A DNA stretch of 64,000 nt from Leuctra nigra (taxonomy: Eukaryota; Arthropoda; Insecta; Plecoptera; Leuctridae): assembly GCA_934045905.1 (NCBI GenBank), contig OW203768.1, forward strand, positions 32,145,060 through 32,209,059. The letters run 5' to 3'. Positions 1 to 13,150 of the stretch are shown here, piece by piece. The notes below the pieces were generated by a model that saw only the letters and a list, made by a program, of their open reading frames with translations, was not told the DNA's origin and made no database searches. The translations under genes and the position numbers were made by a program. The first letter of the stretch is position 1. Every line of letters begins with the position of its first letter.

Positions 1-2600
1 ACAACTATGATGTTTACCAGTTGATGCCTCAGACACCTACCATTTATCAACAAAAACTGGCATTTTGACTCATTCAAGGCATGAAAAAGTATTTCAAACT
101 GTGATTTTCCAAATGATTTTTCAAATGCATTCTGTGATGCTTTCTCTGTGATAGGTGCTATTACATTGCTATTGCTAACTCTTATTAACATTGCCATAAC
201 TGGTCTTTATCAACTGTGAGTATTGTTACTCTGTCAGTTAACAGTTTACTGTCATTTTTATAACCAATGGAGTTCTCTCATTAAATTTTGTATAATACCA
301 ACACAAGAACAAAGTGCATTTATAAAAATATGTCAATGCAAATACAATCAAAAAATTAAATAATGCACTATAACGATTAATTAAAAGAAGTAAAAAAGAA
401 AAGAAATTGAAATACAAGAAAAAATGCATTCATAAAAATCAAACACACTTGTGTAAAAAACAAATAAAGTGTTAATTCTGTGTTGGTTTCTATGACAGTA
501 TTATAGTCTTGCTATCTCTATTATATAACATGCCATCAATATACATACTCATATCTCAATACTCAATATATCACATCATCTTATATCAATTGTGACACTG
601 ATACGTGCTCTGTTATTTCAGAGTTACAGTGATGTTTACATGTTTATATGCAATTAATTTTGTATACGTTTTAAATATCAACACATGACAAACGCAATCA
701 CCCAAATAGTTCAAATAGGTATCATTAATTTTAAATCATATTGAAATGTCATGTGACATCTTGGCAAGAAAAACTGTTTGAGATGTATGACAAGATAATG
801 ATGTAATTTCCAAGTCTCCAACAATGTGTTGCCATGGTAAAGCGGTAAAGCCTTTGTTGCAATGGAAACGTGCTAAATGTCCTACTTTGTAGTACAGAAG
901 CTTTTGAAGAAATGATACTATTCCAATATTTTCACTACCTATGTTCATTGTGGTTCATTTAATTGACAGGTTATCTATGTAAGTCAATTCATTCGTCAAT
1001 GACTGTGTTGTGTGCCAAGCCAACTTTCACGTGTGCATTCACATAAAGTCGTCTTAGAAATGTCAAGTAGACAGCAAGCAGTTTTAGAGAGAGAAAAACG
1101 TCATATGAATTGTGTGTCTCTTTAATTTGTCGAAATATCGAGGTTCAGTGGAAAACCTTGGAAACAAATGGGCTTGAACACAGAGACCTCACCAGCCCAG
1201 CTGGTGTCAGCTCTGTGTCAGCCAACTTGAGTAAATTCAAAGAAATATATACAACGTAGTTTTTCTTGTACAATAGAATAGCATCAACTTTGCAGACAAT
1301 GACGCTTGAACATAGAGACCTAGCTTACCTTGCCGAGTCAATAATTAATACATTTAGAGAAAGAATGTGATTTAATTCAGTTATTTCAGAAAGAACATTT
1401 TAAAGTATCAAACATTTTAACTGCTGTTGTCGCTTGTTGTTGAATTGACGTGATTGATGGAGAATGGTTTCTAATATAAATCACCTGTTTCATTTACGGG
1501 TTTTACAGGCAGTTGTTTGCACACACAGTCACGGACTACAGGGGGTGGGGAGATGCTGGAATGTGGTTCTAACTTCCCTTGCATCACTTTCCCTTTCACT
1601 CACAGTCATAGGACACAGGGGTTGGGGGAGCTGATGGAATGCGGCAGAATAACATTGCCTCACTCTCACTGTCCAATAGGGGATGAGGGAGATGATGGAA
1701 TGCGGAACCATGTGAATCGAGGCCGATTGTATTGGATTATTTATATTCTCTCATCAGATATTTACAAGTATCAGACCAGCTGTTTGTCAGTAAATCAGTA
1801 GCAAAATGTCTGTTCAAGTTAAATGTTTTATCCTCAAACATGCATTTTATGTGGCATATTTTAAGTTTGTTTAAAACTCAAAACATGTAATTTCAGGAGA
1901 TTATTTTTCTCTGGGAAACTTGAAGTAATAGATCGAAAAATTACCGAAATATTCAATATCCAGGTTTTCATATCTGATGTTACTAATTATTATACTTAAA
2001 TAGTTTTGTTACTAATGAGCAATTGTTGCCAATGTTTTTATTATTATCATTATTTGGTGGTGGTTGATTGTGTGTGTTGATTGTAGTATTTTTATTATAT
2101 TAGGTACCTACATTACATTACGTACTTCATAAATATTTATTAATTTATTGCTATATTTATTCTCATTTTACAGTATTATTCTGTCCATTTAGTCAATATT
2201 TTGTCATTATATTTGTAATGTTGAAGTAGGTAGTTTACTTTTATTTAATCCTTGATTAAATTATTTATGAGTGGTCTATCCTTCATTTCGATCCTTTTGT
2301 TATCAGCTATTTCCAGTAGTTGACCGACTTGTAATAAGTCTTTGCCCATCTCTTCATAATGCACTGTTAGGGAAGTTGCGCTTAAAGAATTAGCTCAAGT
2401 CCTGTTAGTTTTGGACATATGAAAGCAAAAGTTCAAGTTTACAAAATACAATTATTCCAAATTTGCAGTTAGATCTGCTAAAATCCATTCACTGTAAGTA
2501 GTTTTTCAACGTTTACTCTTTAAAAGGGTTGTTCAATGATCTGTCGATAAACATAGTTCACTTTGTCAATAATCGATATCAAAAATTTGAAATATCAAAT
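1..2600. other. AT-rich non-coding stretch, no gene seen
   Basis: No open frame here has coding character. Frames are short and interrupted, and there are no paired splice sites with conserved protein. Two CG-richer blocks around 1140-1330 and 1510-1710 contain no recognisable domain. Confidence 0.6.
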
Positions 2601-2739
2601 AGAGTTTTATTATTTCGATAGTGTTTAGTGGTGGAAATATGAACTATGAGAGAAGTTCCATTTGCGGTAAAATCGCAAATAAACGCAGGTAGAAAATTTG
2701 AGGTCAGCTATGAACATTTCCGCCGGCCGCGTTGTTTCG

Positions 2740-2850
2740 ACACGAGGAAGCTGATTGGTCACGTGTTGAGATTGCGTATCGCGTGACAACGCAGGCTCGG
2801 AAGGAAGTATCAAACACTCGCTCGGAACGCTCATCGACCAACATTACAAC
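2740..2850 (+). promoter_or_regulatory. Candidate promoter and 5' non-coding exon
   Basis: A locally CG-rich island contains an inverted CCAAT box (GATTGGTCACGTG, with an E-box CACGTG) near 2753. About 80 bases further on is a consensus splice donor, ACAA|GTAAGTTCC, with GT starting near 2852. This looks like a promoter plus first untranslated exon of a plus-strand transcript. No downstream exon could be tied to it, so the gene it serves is unknown. Confidence 0.3.
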
Positions 2851-2924
2851 AAGTAAGTTCCTTGTCATGAGCAGTGACTCAGGTAATGTGTTGGAGATGG
2901 AAATATTCCTCGTTAAAGGGCGAC

Positions 2925-3224
2925 AATTCCTAGCTTGCACGAACTTCTTTTGTTTTATCAGCAATGCAAAATTATTGAATTTTCCACCATGACGGACATA
3001 ACGTTGTCACGTTGACGGGCAGATAATAACTTTATTGAGGTCAATCGATGTATTTTTGTAATGTGAGTGATTCCTCTTCGTACTAAAGATATCTCCGGAG
3101 CCTATACAATTTCCCAGGTAGCCATTACTAAAATATCGTCAAAAAAGCAGATAATCACAGCTATTCTGCGAGCCATCAAGATGGTGGCCAACAATGAGAT
3201 GACATCACATGCAAACTATGAATA
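2925..3224. mobile_element. MITE family A, copy 1 (~300 bp)
   Basis: About 300 bases are closely similar, in the same orientation, to 43993-44301 and more distantly to 52618-52916. Shared blocks include TATTTTTGTAAT, GATTCCTCTTCGTACTA and AGATATCTCCGG. Ends are imperfect inverted repeats (AATTC..GCTTGCACG left; CATCACATGCAAACTATGAAT right). Non-coding. The superfamily is not determined. Confidence 0.75.
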
Positions 3225-3737
3225 GGGTGATGCAAAGATAGGACGACAGGTCGGTCACTAGTTGGCGCTAGCGTCGAGGGAGGTCACTTTGAAATCAAAG
3301 TATTTCTTGCTACACATTTTCATAAGAATTGAGAATAAGAATTAATGTTGATATTTGGTTATGTACCGAAATAGTGGATAATTAAAGTGTAATGATGATA
3401 TTTTGATCGTGTAATGACGGCTGTCGGTATGTATTTTTGTTTCCAAGGCTATCTTGAAGGGCTCACGGCATAATGGAATCAATGAAACAACTGAGGCGGT
3501 GTTGTCTCGTTATGACATGGATTTTGATTTAGTAATTGCAATATCTTCTTATTTGCAAACATGTTAAATAATACTAGAGTAAAAAATGGATATAATATCT
3601 AAACAGTAAGTACATTCTTATGCCTGTCAAAAATATTTCGCGCGTTATAGTTTTGAGTTGACCTGTCTCGATGGTAGCGCCATGCAAGCGGGAGAAAGTT
3701 AAGCTAATGCTTCTTCTAAAACTCTCTATGGGTAGAC

Positions 3738-3906
3738 AAAGTCGAACTGGCGAAAATTAAAGCTGGGCAACCTAAAAAATAACTCTATGGTTAGGCAGAT
3801 TATAACTTGTGAAAATTGCAAATAAAAAAAGTACCACCTCGGCCGGTTTCGAACCGGCGACCCCTAGCACCGCAAGCCAATGCACTGTCCATTGCGCCAC
3901 CAGGTC
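3738..3906 (-). mobile_element. tRNA-headed SINE-like repeat (head 3834-3906)
   Basis: Read on the minus strand, 3906-3834 folds as a degenerate tRNA. It has a D-arm GCGCAATGGACAGTGC, an anticodon loop TTGCGGT (anticodon GCG, Arg-like) and a T-arm GCCGG-TTCGAAA-CCGGC. Two acceptor pairs are mismatched. It continues into a body (3833-3738) containing CTATTTTTTAGGTTGCC read outward. The same body recurs at 54177-54262 behind a different tRNA-like head. A functional tRNA is unlikely. Confidence 0.6.
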
Positions 3907-3910
3907 AGCG

Positions 3911-6730
3911 ATACTCAATGTCGTTCGTAACCACTATATAAATAAAAACTTGTGATCCGTTCGCGCATCCTCTACTGCGCAATGTAAAACTTGGAGCACC
4001 TTCTGCCTCTAGCCGTTCTTATCCCAGTTCAAATTGTAGGAGATAAAGTTAAGTTACTATTGAAACCTTGAAATCTATGGTCAATCCACAGTCATTGGGC
4101 TCAATTTTGAATATGATTTTTAATGATTATTTAGATAATATTGCTGGATTACAATATGGCTTGACCTTATATTCCAAGGTCAATCGTTCTTAGGTACGGT
4201 GAATATATTATATCACACATTTGTGGACAGACGTGCGATTAGGTACACTTTGCCCAAATAAAATTGATCGCTCAATAACTCTGATTGACTGAATGTTAGA
4301 TCGCATCATCAGAAGTGAGTCCAAGCGATCTTCTTGCCTCACTCTAATAGGTGACCTCTCGTTTCAATGATAATAACAAGCATTTATTGTTACGAACATG
4401 ACCAGATGTCATTCACATTTGTACTCCGATCAATTTTAGTTGTGCCGAGTGTGCCAAGGCTAATTGTTCATTAATTATAAAATCCACTCATAGTGCAATT
4501 TAAATTTAAAAAAAATAGGATTAATAAAATAATAAGAAGATGAAAAGCCAAGTAATTGGAGTCAAAGTAGATCTAATATAATGTGTATCAGTGCCAGTCA
4601 GGTCAGTACAGTACAAATAGTAAAGTATGTACCTAGGTACATCTCTTCAGACTCTTGCAGTCACATTTGTAGGTGAAAGTTTGCATCCCACAGGGTGATG
4701 TGATGGGTCCTAGTCGTAGTAATAGTTTACTATTAGACTTTATAGTACCCCCGATAGTCCACGTAATTCAAGTCAGTGACTCACAAATTAAATTACAAAT
4801 CAATTAACCAAATATTTTACAACTATATTTTGCATTGTTGATGAATATCATAAGATTACTTTGTAGAAATACGATATTTTATAAAGAATTTACAATTATT
4901 TTAATTAATTTCATGCAGTACGAATTAAGTACTTGATTTGATTTTAAGCAGTTTCTAGTAGAAACTGGCTAGATTAGGGTATTATTCTTTATTATCTCTT
5001 TATTTAATCCCGTATCCCCACATTTTTAAACGGCTAAAATATTGCAAAAAAATCGGCCTTAAAAATGAAATCAATATTTTTACTTTGTAGTTTATATTAC
5101 GATTTCTACAGAAGATATAAGTGTAATTTTGAAGATACACCATGTTATCTTATGGGAAATTTCAAGATTTCCTTTCAAGATATCTCTTAAATTAATCCCG
5201 TGACACATGTTTTTCTTTTCGTATTTGCAATATTTGAGGAAAATTTGAAGCATTTTTATTTAACACGGACTAATGATGGAAGTACTTTAATTGGTCTTCT
5301 TAAATTTACACAAATTTGCAAAGTATCTAGTGGAGTGGTCGCTCCACCCAGCCAAGTCGTACTGTACACTCACACTCACTCTACATACCGTAAATGCCTA
5401 ATAAACTGAGGAGCAGACCAAACACTTTTACTGTAAGCAATGGCATTTTCAGCCTACTAGATCTCAAAATTGGTAAATCTCACATAGGTAGTTGCGAAAT
5501 ACGAATTACCTACTAGTAAGATTGTTTCAATGGTTTCACCATCATAATCCTGTCCCTAGGTGGTATCAATGGTGATGGTAATTCAATGATCGTTGTATGA
5601 GAATACTTTCAATAGGTAGGTACTACATTTATGGCAACATTTCTACACCTTAATTAAACACAATTTGTGTTTTGTGTATGTGTTTGTTTTGGTGATTTGA
5701 CCTAGATTCCAAAAGTGTGAAATCAAAATTCTAATTATACTTGGAAATATTGAACTTTTCATGAGAAAATAAGGTGAAAGAAGGCAGTAAAACCCTCATA
5801 GGTAGCTCAGTAAATCATCCACAAACATCTAGAAATGTTAATAAAACGAAACTACCTAGGTACATAAACTACACCTATAGCTGTAGGTACATAACACTCA
5901 ATGAAATCTACACGTGGGAAAGCAGATAAAACGCAGGACTCAATATCAAGTAAAAGCATTTACATTTGCTCTCTGGGATTCGTGACTGCTTTATGAAATG
6001 TTTTCGTCCGTGTTAAGGGTGTTCCAGGGTTACGACATAGGAATGAGAATTTGTTGTAATTCATACCAAAGATTAGTTAAACCATACAACTAGCAAAAAT
6101 ATTTGCCCCTTACAGTATGATATAATTAGATATTCTTGATTGAAGATCACTTTTCCCCCATAAGACAACACAGGGAGAATTGAAATCGAATTGAAAATTT
6201 AAAATTTGAAAAAAAAATTTGAAAAAATTTGAGAATTTTAAATTGCTCCTAAAACCGCAAAATGAATTTCCAAAAAGTTGCTGCGCGGCATATAAAAAAT
6301 GTTTTCGACGTAATGAGGTGTTCACTTTTCGGTTTTCCTTCAAATTAAATGCCCCCAAATCATTTTCAATCATCCTAAGAGGGCTGAATATCCAAAAATT
6401 CGCTGCGCGTGATTTTAACTGGGAAATTTCAGCTTTATATGAAAGTTGACGTTTCATTTTAAACCTTTCTATGCGAAGCTGATCTAAAAAAATAGCGGAG
6501 TAAATTTTCGGAATTTACCAATGGCCATACCTAATGAAAAGTTCTGTGCACGCCTATGATCAGCACAATAATATGCTTGTACTTTTTGCCTTGAAAAAGA
6601 GATCACCACGGACCTCGAAACGTCGGCACAAATAAAGTTGTTTCATACACGATAATAACCCATTTCATTTCAATAAGACAAGACAAAGTATGTCTATGCA
6701 TTGACTAGGTACCAATACAATGGTCTATGT
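3911..6730. other. Gene-free, microsatellite-bearing spacer
   Basis: No supported gene. The stretch is AT-rich with scattered GTAGGTAC/CTAC short repeats (about 4620, 5620, 5860). A low-complexity run of AAAATTTGAAA type lies at 6190-6240. The 115-aa and 76-aa open frames on opposite strands at 6110-6457 mirror each other across this low-complexity run and show no domain. Confidence 0.55.
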
Positions 6731-7432
6731 CAGCGGTAGAGTACTACTCAACCTGCGGCCCACGGGACCAAATTTTGTGGCCCCCCAGTTGATGTTTGAA
6801 ATACCGATTTATACCAAAATGTGTCCAATGAAAAAATAATATTAAAAAAATATAAATTCATTTGAGACATATTTGGAGAGTTGTCATGTTAGGATCCACG
6901 CATCATGCTGAAAATACGAGGAAAGCTATATCTACTTAAAAATGAAACTTCACACTAATGTTGCAACGAAAATAAAGCCATTTAACAATTTTCCGAAAAT
7001 TGTAAAAAGTTTTTGGTTTGGCGTGTGAAATATTGTTCGATTCGTTTCATAATAAACAAAAGACACTGAATGGACCAGGCACGTAGGAAGGATCACTTAT
7101 AAATTTGCTTATATTCTAAAAAAAACGTCCTGTGGGGCAACAATTGGAGGATAGTTTGCTTCAGTTCGTGCATTTTAGAGCCCCAGAATCACTTTTAAAT
7201 TGTTACATTCTAAAAATAAAAAACGCCCTGCGGGGCTAAAACTGAGGGACTTCGCGCCCCCCCCCCCCCCCCCCCCCCCCTCCCATTGATGAATGTAGTT
7301 CCTATGCGCCTGGAATGAACATACTTGATCACGTGAGCATTATAATAGGTAGTAGGTAATGAAAAATTTCGACTCGCCAACAAAAGCAAATTTGTATTAT
7401 TGGCCCGCAAGTCAAAAGGTTGAGTACCAATG
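6731..7432. mobile_element. Non-autonomous hAT element, 702 bp
   Basis: Bounded by identical 8-bp duplications GTCTATGT (6723-6730 and 7433-7440). Termini are imperfect inverted repeats: left CAGCGGTAGAGTACTACTCA, right ends GGTTGAGTACCAATG. No transposase frame. Internal blocks (GGGGCAACAATTG..., ATCACTTTTAAATTGTT, ACGCCCTG.GGGG) resemble the hAT element at 13606-14340, so the two are related families. Confidence 0.85.
7257..7280. repeat. Poly-C tract (24 C on plus)
   Basis: Uninterrupted run of 24 C inside the hAT element at 6731-7432. True length is uncertain because homopolymers are unstable in sequencing. Confidence 0.9.
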
Positions 7433-8262
7433 GTCTATGTGAACTAATTTTCGAGATGGGTAGGTATTCCTACCACTTCAAAGTACCTTCCTTTGGGCAC
7501 ACTAACAGCTTGTCACTCTGCTTTTTCAATCTGAGCGAATAGTAGAGTCACTTGACAGCTGTCAGCCAATCACAGAGCTGCTCTTCACTCTGCTCTCACC
7601 ATTGAAAAACAATTCTTTGTTTGTGATTTGCAACTCTATCCTCAATGTATGCTGACAAAGCCTCGTTCTAACATGTACCTAGACCAAGGTCAAAATCTCA
7701 CGCGTCCGGCTGAGGTAGTCTTAGGTACATTTCAATGGGGTTGTTCACGCAAAACTATTGTAGATGGCGCTGTTCTAATCGTCCGGGAGAGAGCCAATCA
7801 AAATGCATCTAGCGGAATGGAAGGTTTTTAAACCTTGGCGGGAGTTTGATTCAGAGATCTTGGATTCAGAGACCAACCAATCAGAGAGAGACACCTCCAA
7901 TGCCGCTAGCGCTGCGAGTGAGAGCAAATGGCAGTGAACAACCCAATTACAGGGAAACCCATGATTCAATAATATACTAGCGTAGAGATACTTATACCAT
8001 GAGGGAAACCTGACACAGTACAACAATATGCTTCTGATATAGTCGTATTAAATCGTAATGTGTAATCGTATCGTATAGACAAAAATTATAATACGTCAAA
8101 GTTCAAGCCAGTGGCGTAACTACCGCCCGGGAGGACCGGGCAAATCCCGGGGGCCCCCTGAGCTTTATTTTTATATAAATTTGTAAAATATAGAAGTTTA
8201 TACATTTTTGAGATGGAAAAGGTTTTCACTTTGGCTTTGCGCTCTAGCTATAAAACCAATTG

Positions 8263-9225
8263 ACCACTAGAACGGGGCGGAGTTAACTTTTGTTCGCGTC
8301 TCAGCCGCTAGGGGGCAGCTTTGTCGTGGCCCAAGTTCTGCCGGCCAACAAGGATGCCGTAAGATTCCTGCAGCAACTTACGTGGATAAAATCGTTAAAA
8401 AAGTTATATTGTTTTAATCAAAGTTATTTTATGAAGTATGTAGGCAAGTAGGAAGGCCATTGGCTACTCAAAGAATGTTATAGTTTGTTGGTGAGTGGAT
8501 ATTATACCGAGATATGGACTTCAGACAAATGTGTTGATTCCTGGCTTTTGCTAGCGCGGGAAGCTGAATATTTCTTACTCTCTACATTTATGTAAGCAAT
8601 CTATAGGTACCTATACTAAATAGGAATAATTCACTGGTGAACGTTATTTTTATTACGGATGTTTATTATTCACGGATTTATTGACGGTTTGTTGATTATT
8701 TCTACATACCTACCTATACCCACCCACTTACCTACAAACAGTTTGTTGGTGGTATTTTTTACTCTTGTAGGTCTAAACTAGAAGTAAGTAAATATTTTCG
8801 TCTAGGTATGAAGGTATGAAGGCATTGCACTTGGTAATCACCTATATAGCAGGATGATCAAATGAGTCAAGTTAGGGAATTATGTACATGTATAGGGAAT
8901 TAAACAAGCAAATAAAACACGGTCGCTTTGCCAACACAGCAAACAGCCGTTCGTTCAATCGAATTCTTATAATTCTCTCTTTTCTCACAGCAATGTTACT
9001 AGAAAATCTAAGAAATGTTATTCAGGGAACTTTTGTGCTGATGTTACACCCCGACACAACACATTTCGGTACCATTTTCGCCACTGAAATACGATTTTTG
9101 AATCAACCGAACTGACTTCCCTATGTGTTCTAATGGCGCGCGGCGACGAGCTGGCCCACAACCATGTTCCCGCCACTTGGGTCACGTGACTCGTGACGTA
9201 TCAGGAGGCGGAGCGTTCTAGTGGT
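8263..9225. mobile_element. Nested TIR insert inside the hAT element
   Basis: Imperfect inverted ends: left ACCACTAGAACGGGGCGGAG, right CGGAGCGTTCTAGTGGT. No clean target duplication was found and there is no transposase frame, so boundaries and superfamily are tentative. Confidence 0.5.
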
Positions 9226-9261
9226 TAATTGACAATGATTCATGCGAACGTTATTGTTGAG

Positions 9262-9283
9262 GGGGAGGGGGGGGGGGGGGGGG
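9262..9283. repeat. G-rich tract (GGGGAG17)
   Basis: Seventeen G follow GGGGGA. Within the decayed hAT transposon. Confidence 0.85.
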
Positions 9284-9614
9284 CTCGAACGATATATTGT
9301 TTACCTACTTGTCCAGTTCGTTTCTCGCGCTTTTTTAACAGCTGGAAAAACCTCGAAGCATGCAATTATATGTAACATATGATAAATCACGAAATTCGTT
9401 GAACTATCTCGGGCATCAATATTCAATACGTTGCCTATAGGCTATGTGAGACCGTTGTGAGACGTAGTTGAAAAAGTGCTGAAGTTATATTTGTCCACAC
9501 TCCACCCGCGATTGTTTCAACATTTCTTCTAGTTTCGCAAGTTAATAGTTATTAAAAACTGTCCAAACAACTTTCCTAACACAATAAATTGGCTTCAGCT
9601 AGCTTCAGCTTAGC

Positions 9615-10009
9615 TTGCTAAATGACGAGTGGTCCGAAGACCAGCGTTACAATCAGGCCGGTAGACTTGTTGATACGTATCAAGAAGATATCAGTGATAG
9701 TTTTCCGATTGAGCTAATAAAACTACGATCTTGTCTAAAAGACGGAATTTCAAAGTGTTCGACAGTGAAAAATCTAGTAGCTCACCTGATTATGTTAGAA
9801 AATTTTGCGCTTTCGGCCAGTTTTCCGGATGTTTGTACTGCCCTGATGCTTTTTTAACAATTCCCGTTACAGTTGCCACTGCTGAAAGATTATTTTCAAA
9901 ACTAAAAATTATTAAAAAAAACTATCTCAGAAGTACAATGGGGCAAGAACGTTTGCGAGGCTTGAGTGTGTTGTCAAAGTATTCGCAGAAACAAAAGCCA
10001 GACGAATGA
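9615..10009 (+). pseudogene. hAT transposase C-terminal remnant, frameshifted
   Basis: The first frame (9615-9857) encodes 80 residues with motifs such as FPIELIKLRSCL. The sense then continues in the +1 frame around 9850 with IPVTVATAERLFSKLKIIK, ...NYLRSTMGQERLRGLSVLS, ending at 10009. This is the hAT family C-terminal dimerisation region of a ZMYM1-like hAT transposase. The zinc finger and catalytic domains are missing, so it cannot encode an active enzyme. It lies inside the TIR/TSD-bounded element 8109-10440, as expected for its own transposase. Confidence 0.85.
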
Positions 10010-10043
10010 CATTTTAGGTGAGTTTCTTTTTTTAAAAGTGGCA

Positions 10044-10351
10044 TAGTGATGTTATATTCCCGGGAATTTATTTTTTCGGGAATATTCCTGGGAATATTCC
10101 CCAAACCGGGAATTTATTGGGAATTTACTACAGGGATGAGTAAACATTAAGAGAAAATATTATTAATATGAGATGTCATTTAAGTAGGGCTAGGATGTTT
10201 AGGACCTATAAACGTCCAAAAAGGTAGCAAACCTTAAAATTAAAAAATGACCATAAAATCCCGAAAAAGGACCAATGAAATGGTAGTAAATTCCCGAGTC
10301 GGGAATATTCCCCAAATTTGCCTGGGTAATATTCCCAGGTCTACATCACTA
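10044..10351. mobile_element. hAT-type MITE with GGGAATATTCCC arrays
   Basis: Ends TAGTGATGT and ACATCACTA are inverted repeats. Subterminal DNA at both ends is packed with the palindromic motifs TTCCCGGGAA and GGGAATATTCCC. The target duplication is unclear (AGTGGCAT versus AGGCATGT). It is nested in the decayed hAT transposon. Confidence 0.6.
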
Positions 10352-10448
10352 GGCATGTATTATTGTATTTTGAGGAATAAGGGAGGGGGGACACATTTTG
10401 TTTTTGCCCGGGGGCCCCCTTAGCTGAAGTTACGCCACTGGTTCAAGC

Positions 10449-11716
10449 GTGACTCTTGTAAAAGAGTAGTACCTACGGCCTTTAAAGTGGTCCCAGGGCT
10501 CCAGCCAAGGTGCTTAGAATTCACCGTAATTATAAAAAACTCTGATGAAATAAAACCTCAAACAACAGCATAAAACCAAATTATATCTTACCATATTCTC
10601 CAATTATACGTTCTTCATTGAAGTTCCAATTAAACTATGCCAAAATAATTCATATTTGTAGTGCAACGTTGTCAGATTTATGGTAAATTTCTCACATTAG
10701 ACACATTTTCTTTCTTATTTAGCCGGTGATCCTATATTTTCAAACGGCAGTCTTATTCTAAAAATTATTATCTTTTATTTGAGACTATTTTCAATATTTT
10801 GTCATTCCTAACTTTTAGGTCAGCTGAAAATGATTTTGTTGCTAAATATTATTTGAAGAAAAAGTAGTACATACCTATGTCCATTAAAACATTTAAAGGG
10901 AATTGTTGAAAATACAATTTCTTTAGGATGTTTGTAGTAATTTTTGGGGTAAATTAATTAAAGAAAAACTAATCGCGCAAAAAACTTTATAGTCAAAAAC
11001 TTCGCAATGATTTTAGGGCATAGATACAGTTTGTTCAAATCTTCTGTACAATGATTATGGTGGTGAAGATGGCAACGAAAATGATGTTCTACGCTAGCAC
11101 CAACACAACAAAATGAAAATCAGCTAGAACTAGGTGGCACATTCAAGTTAGCGGATTTTATTTGGAGAGTTTAGGTTGGCAAAGTGTGAATTCAGATGGA
11201 AGGTCTGGATGGTGCTGCTTATTTACACCCTAACGGCGTTGTAAGCGTAAATTGAACAGCCTATATGCTATGATTATCCTCAGCCTATGGACTAGGCTGT
11301 GCATTAGGTATGGCCATGGCCATGTTGGCCATACCCGTGCGCACGCCTATGGTGCTGAACACGGATGTTAGGTTGAAAGATGTCTATGGAATGCAAAAGT
11401 TTGACAGCTCTCAGTATCGAAACCTGAATGCATTTGAAAGGACTAACTCAGGATAACTTACCATGTTTTGCACGGGTTGCGTGGAGAAGGCACGGAGAAA
11501 TACTTTCAGGTTTGAGTAATCTTCTGTGAATATTTTATTAAAAGCAAGGTGAGAACTAAAATGCTAATTAAAAATGTTTAATTCTGCAACCAAAGGGAAG
11601 GGGAAAAGCTACCGGCAGAGAGTGAGGGTGGACTCATCAGTAACTATTTGCATCATGTAATCTTATGCATCTTATGTAAGCTAATAATAAATACATACAA
11701 TACAATACAATAAGTT
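10449..11716. other. No gene; possible LINE 3' tail at the end
   Basis: AT-rich, no coding signal. At 11676-11712 the sequence AATAATAAATACATACAATA followed by ATACA repeats resembles the microsatellite tail of the non-LTR fragment at 52255-52281. The preceding few hundred bases may therefore be a LINE 3' untranslated region on the plus strand. Confidence 0.4.
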
Positions 11717-11868
11717 GGCCGTGAGCGGTATATGGACTTGTGATTGGTTTAGAGAACAACAACAAAACGCTTTCCACACTTTATGTGATCGGGGCTAGTG
11801 TGGGGCTGAAGGATGTCAAACATAGAGGTAACTTAATGTGCTCTTGATCATCATTGTATACTAGACAT
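11717..11868 (+). repeat. Direct repeat, left copy (partner 23020-23167)
   Basis: About 150 bases beginning GCCGTGAGCGGTATATGGAC and ending TTGATCATCATTGTAT match 23020-23167 in the same orientation with few differences. The two copies flank the 11-kb inverted-repeat-bounded interval 11933-22893. Confidence 0.85.
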
Positions 11869-12499
11869 TTTTGAGGTATAAAAAGAGTATATTATAGCTC
11901 GAACAATAAAACAATGGCTTTTAGAATTTGTTTATATGGGTCATTCTAAAAAAAAATGCCTGTTTGCAGTCCCATGACTTTGATAATTATTTGTAGACAC
12001 CCCATTAACATTCTGATATTTTTAATGATGCTAAGTTGATCTCCTAGGTATTCCTAACAGACCTGAAAAGTTCATTTTTTAAATTTTGAAGGAATGAAAG
12101 ATATAATATCAATCAAGTATTAAAAAACCTTGAAAAATGCTTGTCCCTCACCTCGGAATTAGGGTTATAACATGCATTATTTGTATGAACTCATTTTTAT
12201 TTTTAAATGAAAATGTAGTATGTATAAGAGAAATATTCATTTTATTGTAAAATGTAATTGAAAAAAATTTATCGGATTTATTTACACATTTATATGAGTT
12301 CAAAGTCTGTCCCATGGTTTTGGTCAAGAGTGTTACCTCAAGAGTGTTACCCAGGTTTTTTCAAAAATTTATAATCTTGAAGGCTGTGAGTGAGGAGAAA
12401 TTTTCTTTCTGAATGAACCCTCAGATCCAGTGATCGTTTCCCGTTAATTATGCTTGGTTATTGAGTTATTCGATGGAATCTGTCTCCGACGGGCGAGTT

Positions 12500-13150
12500 T
12501 TTTGGCTGGCTCTATTGGCACGGCAGCCGTGCCCGCAAGGGGTTCATATTCTATTTACACCATAGTAGCCGTGTGCGCATGAAGGCGTATTCTATTGGCA
12601 CCAGAGTACACCAGAGCACGGTCGCCGTGTGCGCGAGAAGGCGTATGCTATTGACACCAGAATCCACCAGAGTTCACTCCAAGATGGCCGTCCTCTGAAC
12701 AGCTGTTTTCCGGAGCCTATTTAGACTTTTTAAACTAATGCAGAAGGATCGTGACGTTTTGAAAAGTGTAGGAACTGAACAATAATCAATACAATTAGGC
12801 CAGGGTCATACGTCACGACCTCAAACTTCGATCTAAACGCATCTGTGCAGCTAAATGACTTCACTTACGCGCACGGTTTTACTTCTGGTGTAAATAGAAT
12901 AGGAATTCATAGGAACACGGCAGCCGTTTGCGCAAGGGGTTCAAATTCTATTGCCACCAGAGTACACCAGAGTTCACTCCAAGATGGCCGACCTCTGAAC
13001 AGCTGTTTTCCGGAGCCTATTTAGACTTTTTATACTAATGCAGAAGGATCGTGACGTTTTGAAAAGTATTGGAACTGATCAATAATAATTACAATTAGGT
13101 CAGGGTCATACGTCACGACCTCAAACTTCGATCTAAACGCTGCCAATCAT
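12500..13150 (-). repeat. Left arm of foldback-like inverted repeat (300-bp tandem units)
   Basis: Two tandem units of period 300: the block GAGTTCACTCCAAGATGGCC recurs at about 12670 and 12970. Units are reverse-complement copies of the array at 15460-16546. The outer part (12518-12660) is the inverse of 16900-17055 (GTGTAAATAGCATACGCCTT motif). With the right arm it would fold back across about 2.3 kb. Confidence 0.85.

Larger units (their letters stand above)
8109..10440 (+). mobile_element. Decayed hAT transposon, 2.33 kb, with 8-bp TSD
   Basis: Starts CAGTGGCGTAACTACCGCCC and ends GCTGAAGTTACGCCACTG, giving inverted ends CAGTGGCGTAACT. It is flanked by the perfect 8-bp direct repeat GTTCAAGC (8101-8108 and 10441-10448). 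GC-rich subterminal blocks (CCCGGGGGCCCCCT) occur at both ends. It contains a transposase remnant (9615-10009) and at least two nested inserts (8263-9225, 10044-10351). Termini plus TSD identify hAT with little doubt. Confidence 0.9.

Noticed and set aside
1529..1801. 94-aa plus and 60-aa minus frames
   Set aside because: Overlapping shadow frames with no recognisable motif.
6110..6457. Paired open frames on both strands (115 and 76 aa)
   Set aside because: Mirror frames over a low-complexity AT run; no domain, splice sites or codon bias.
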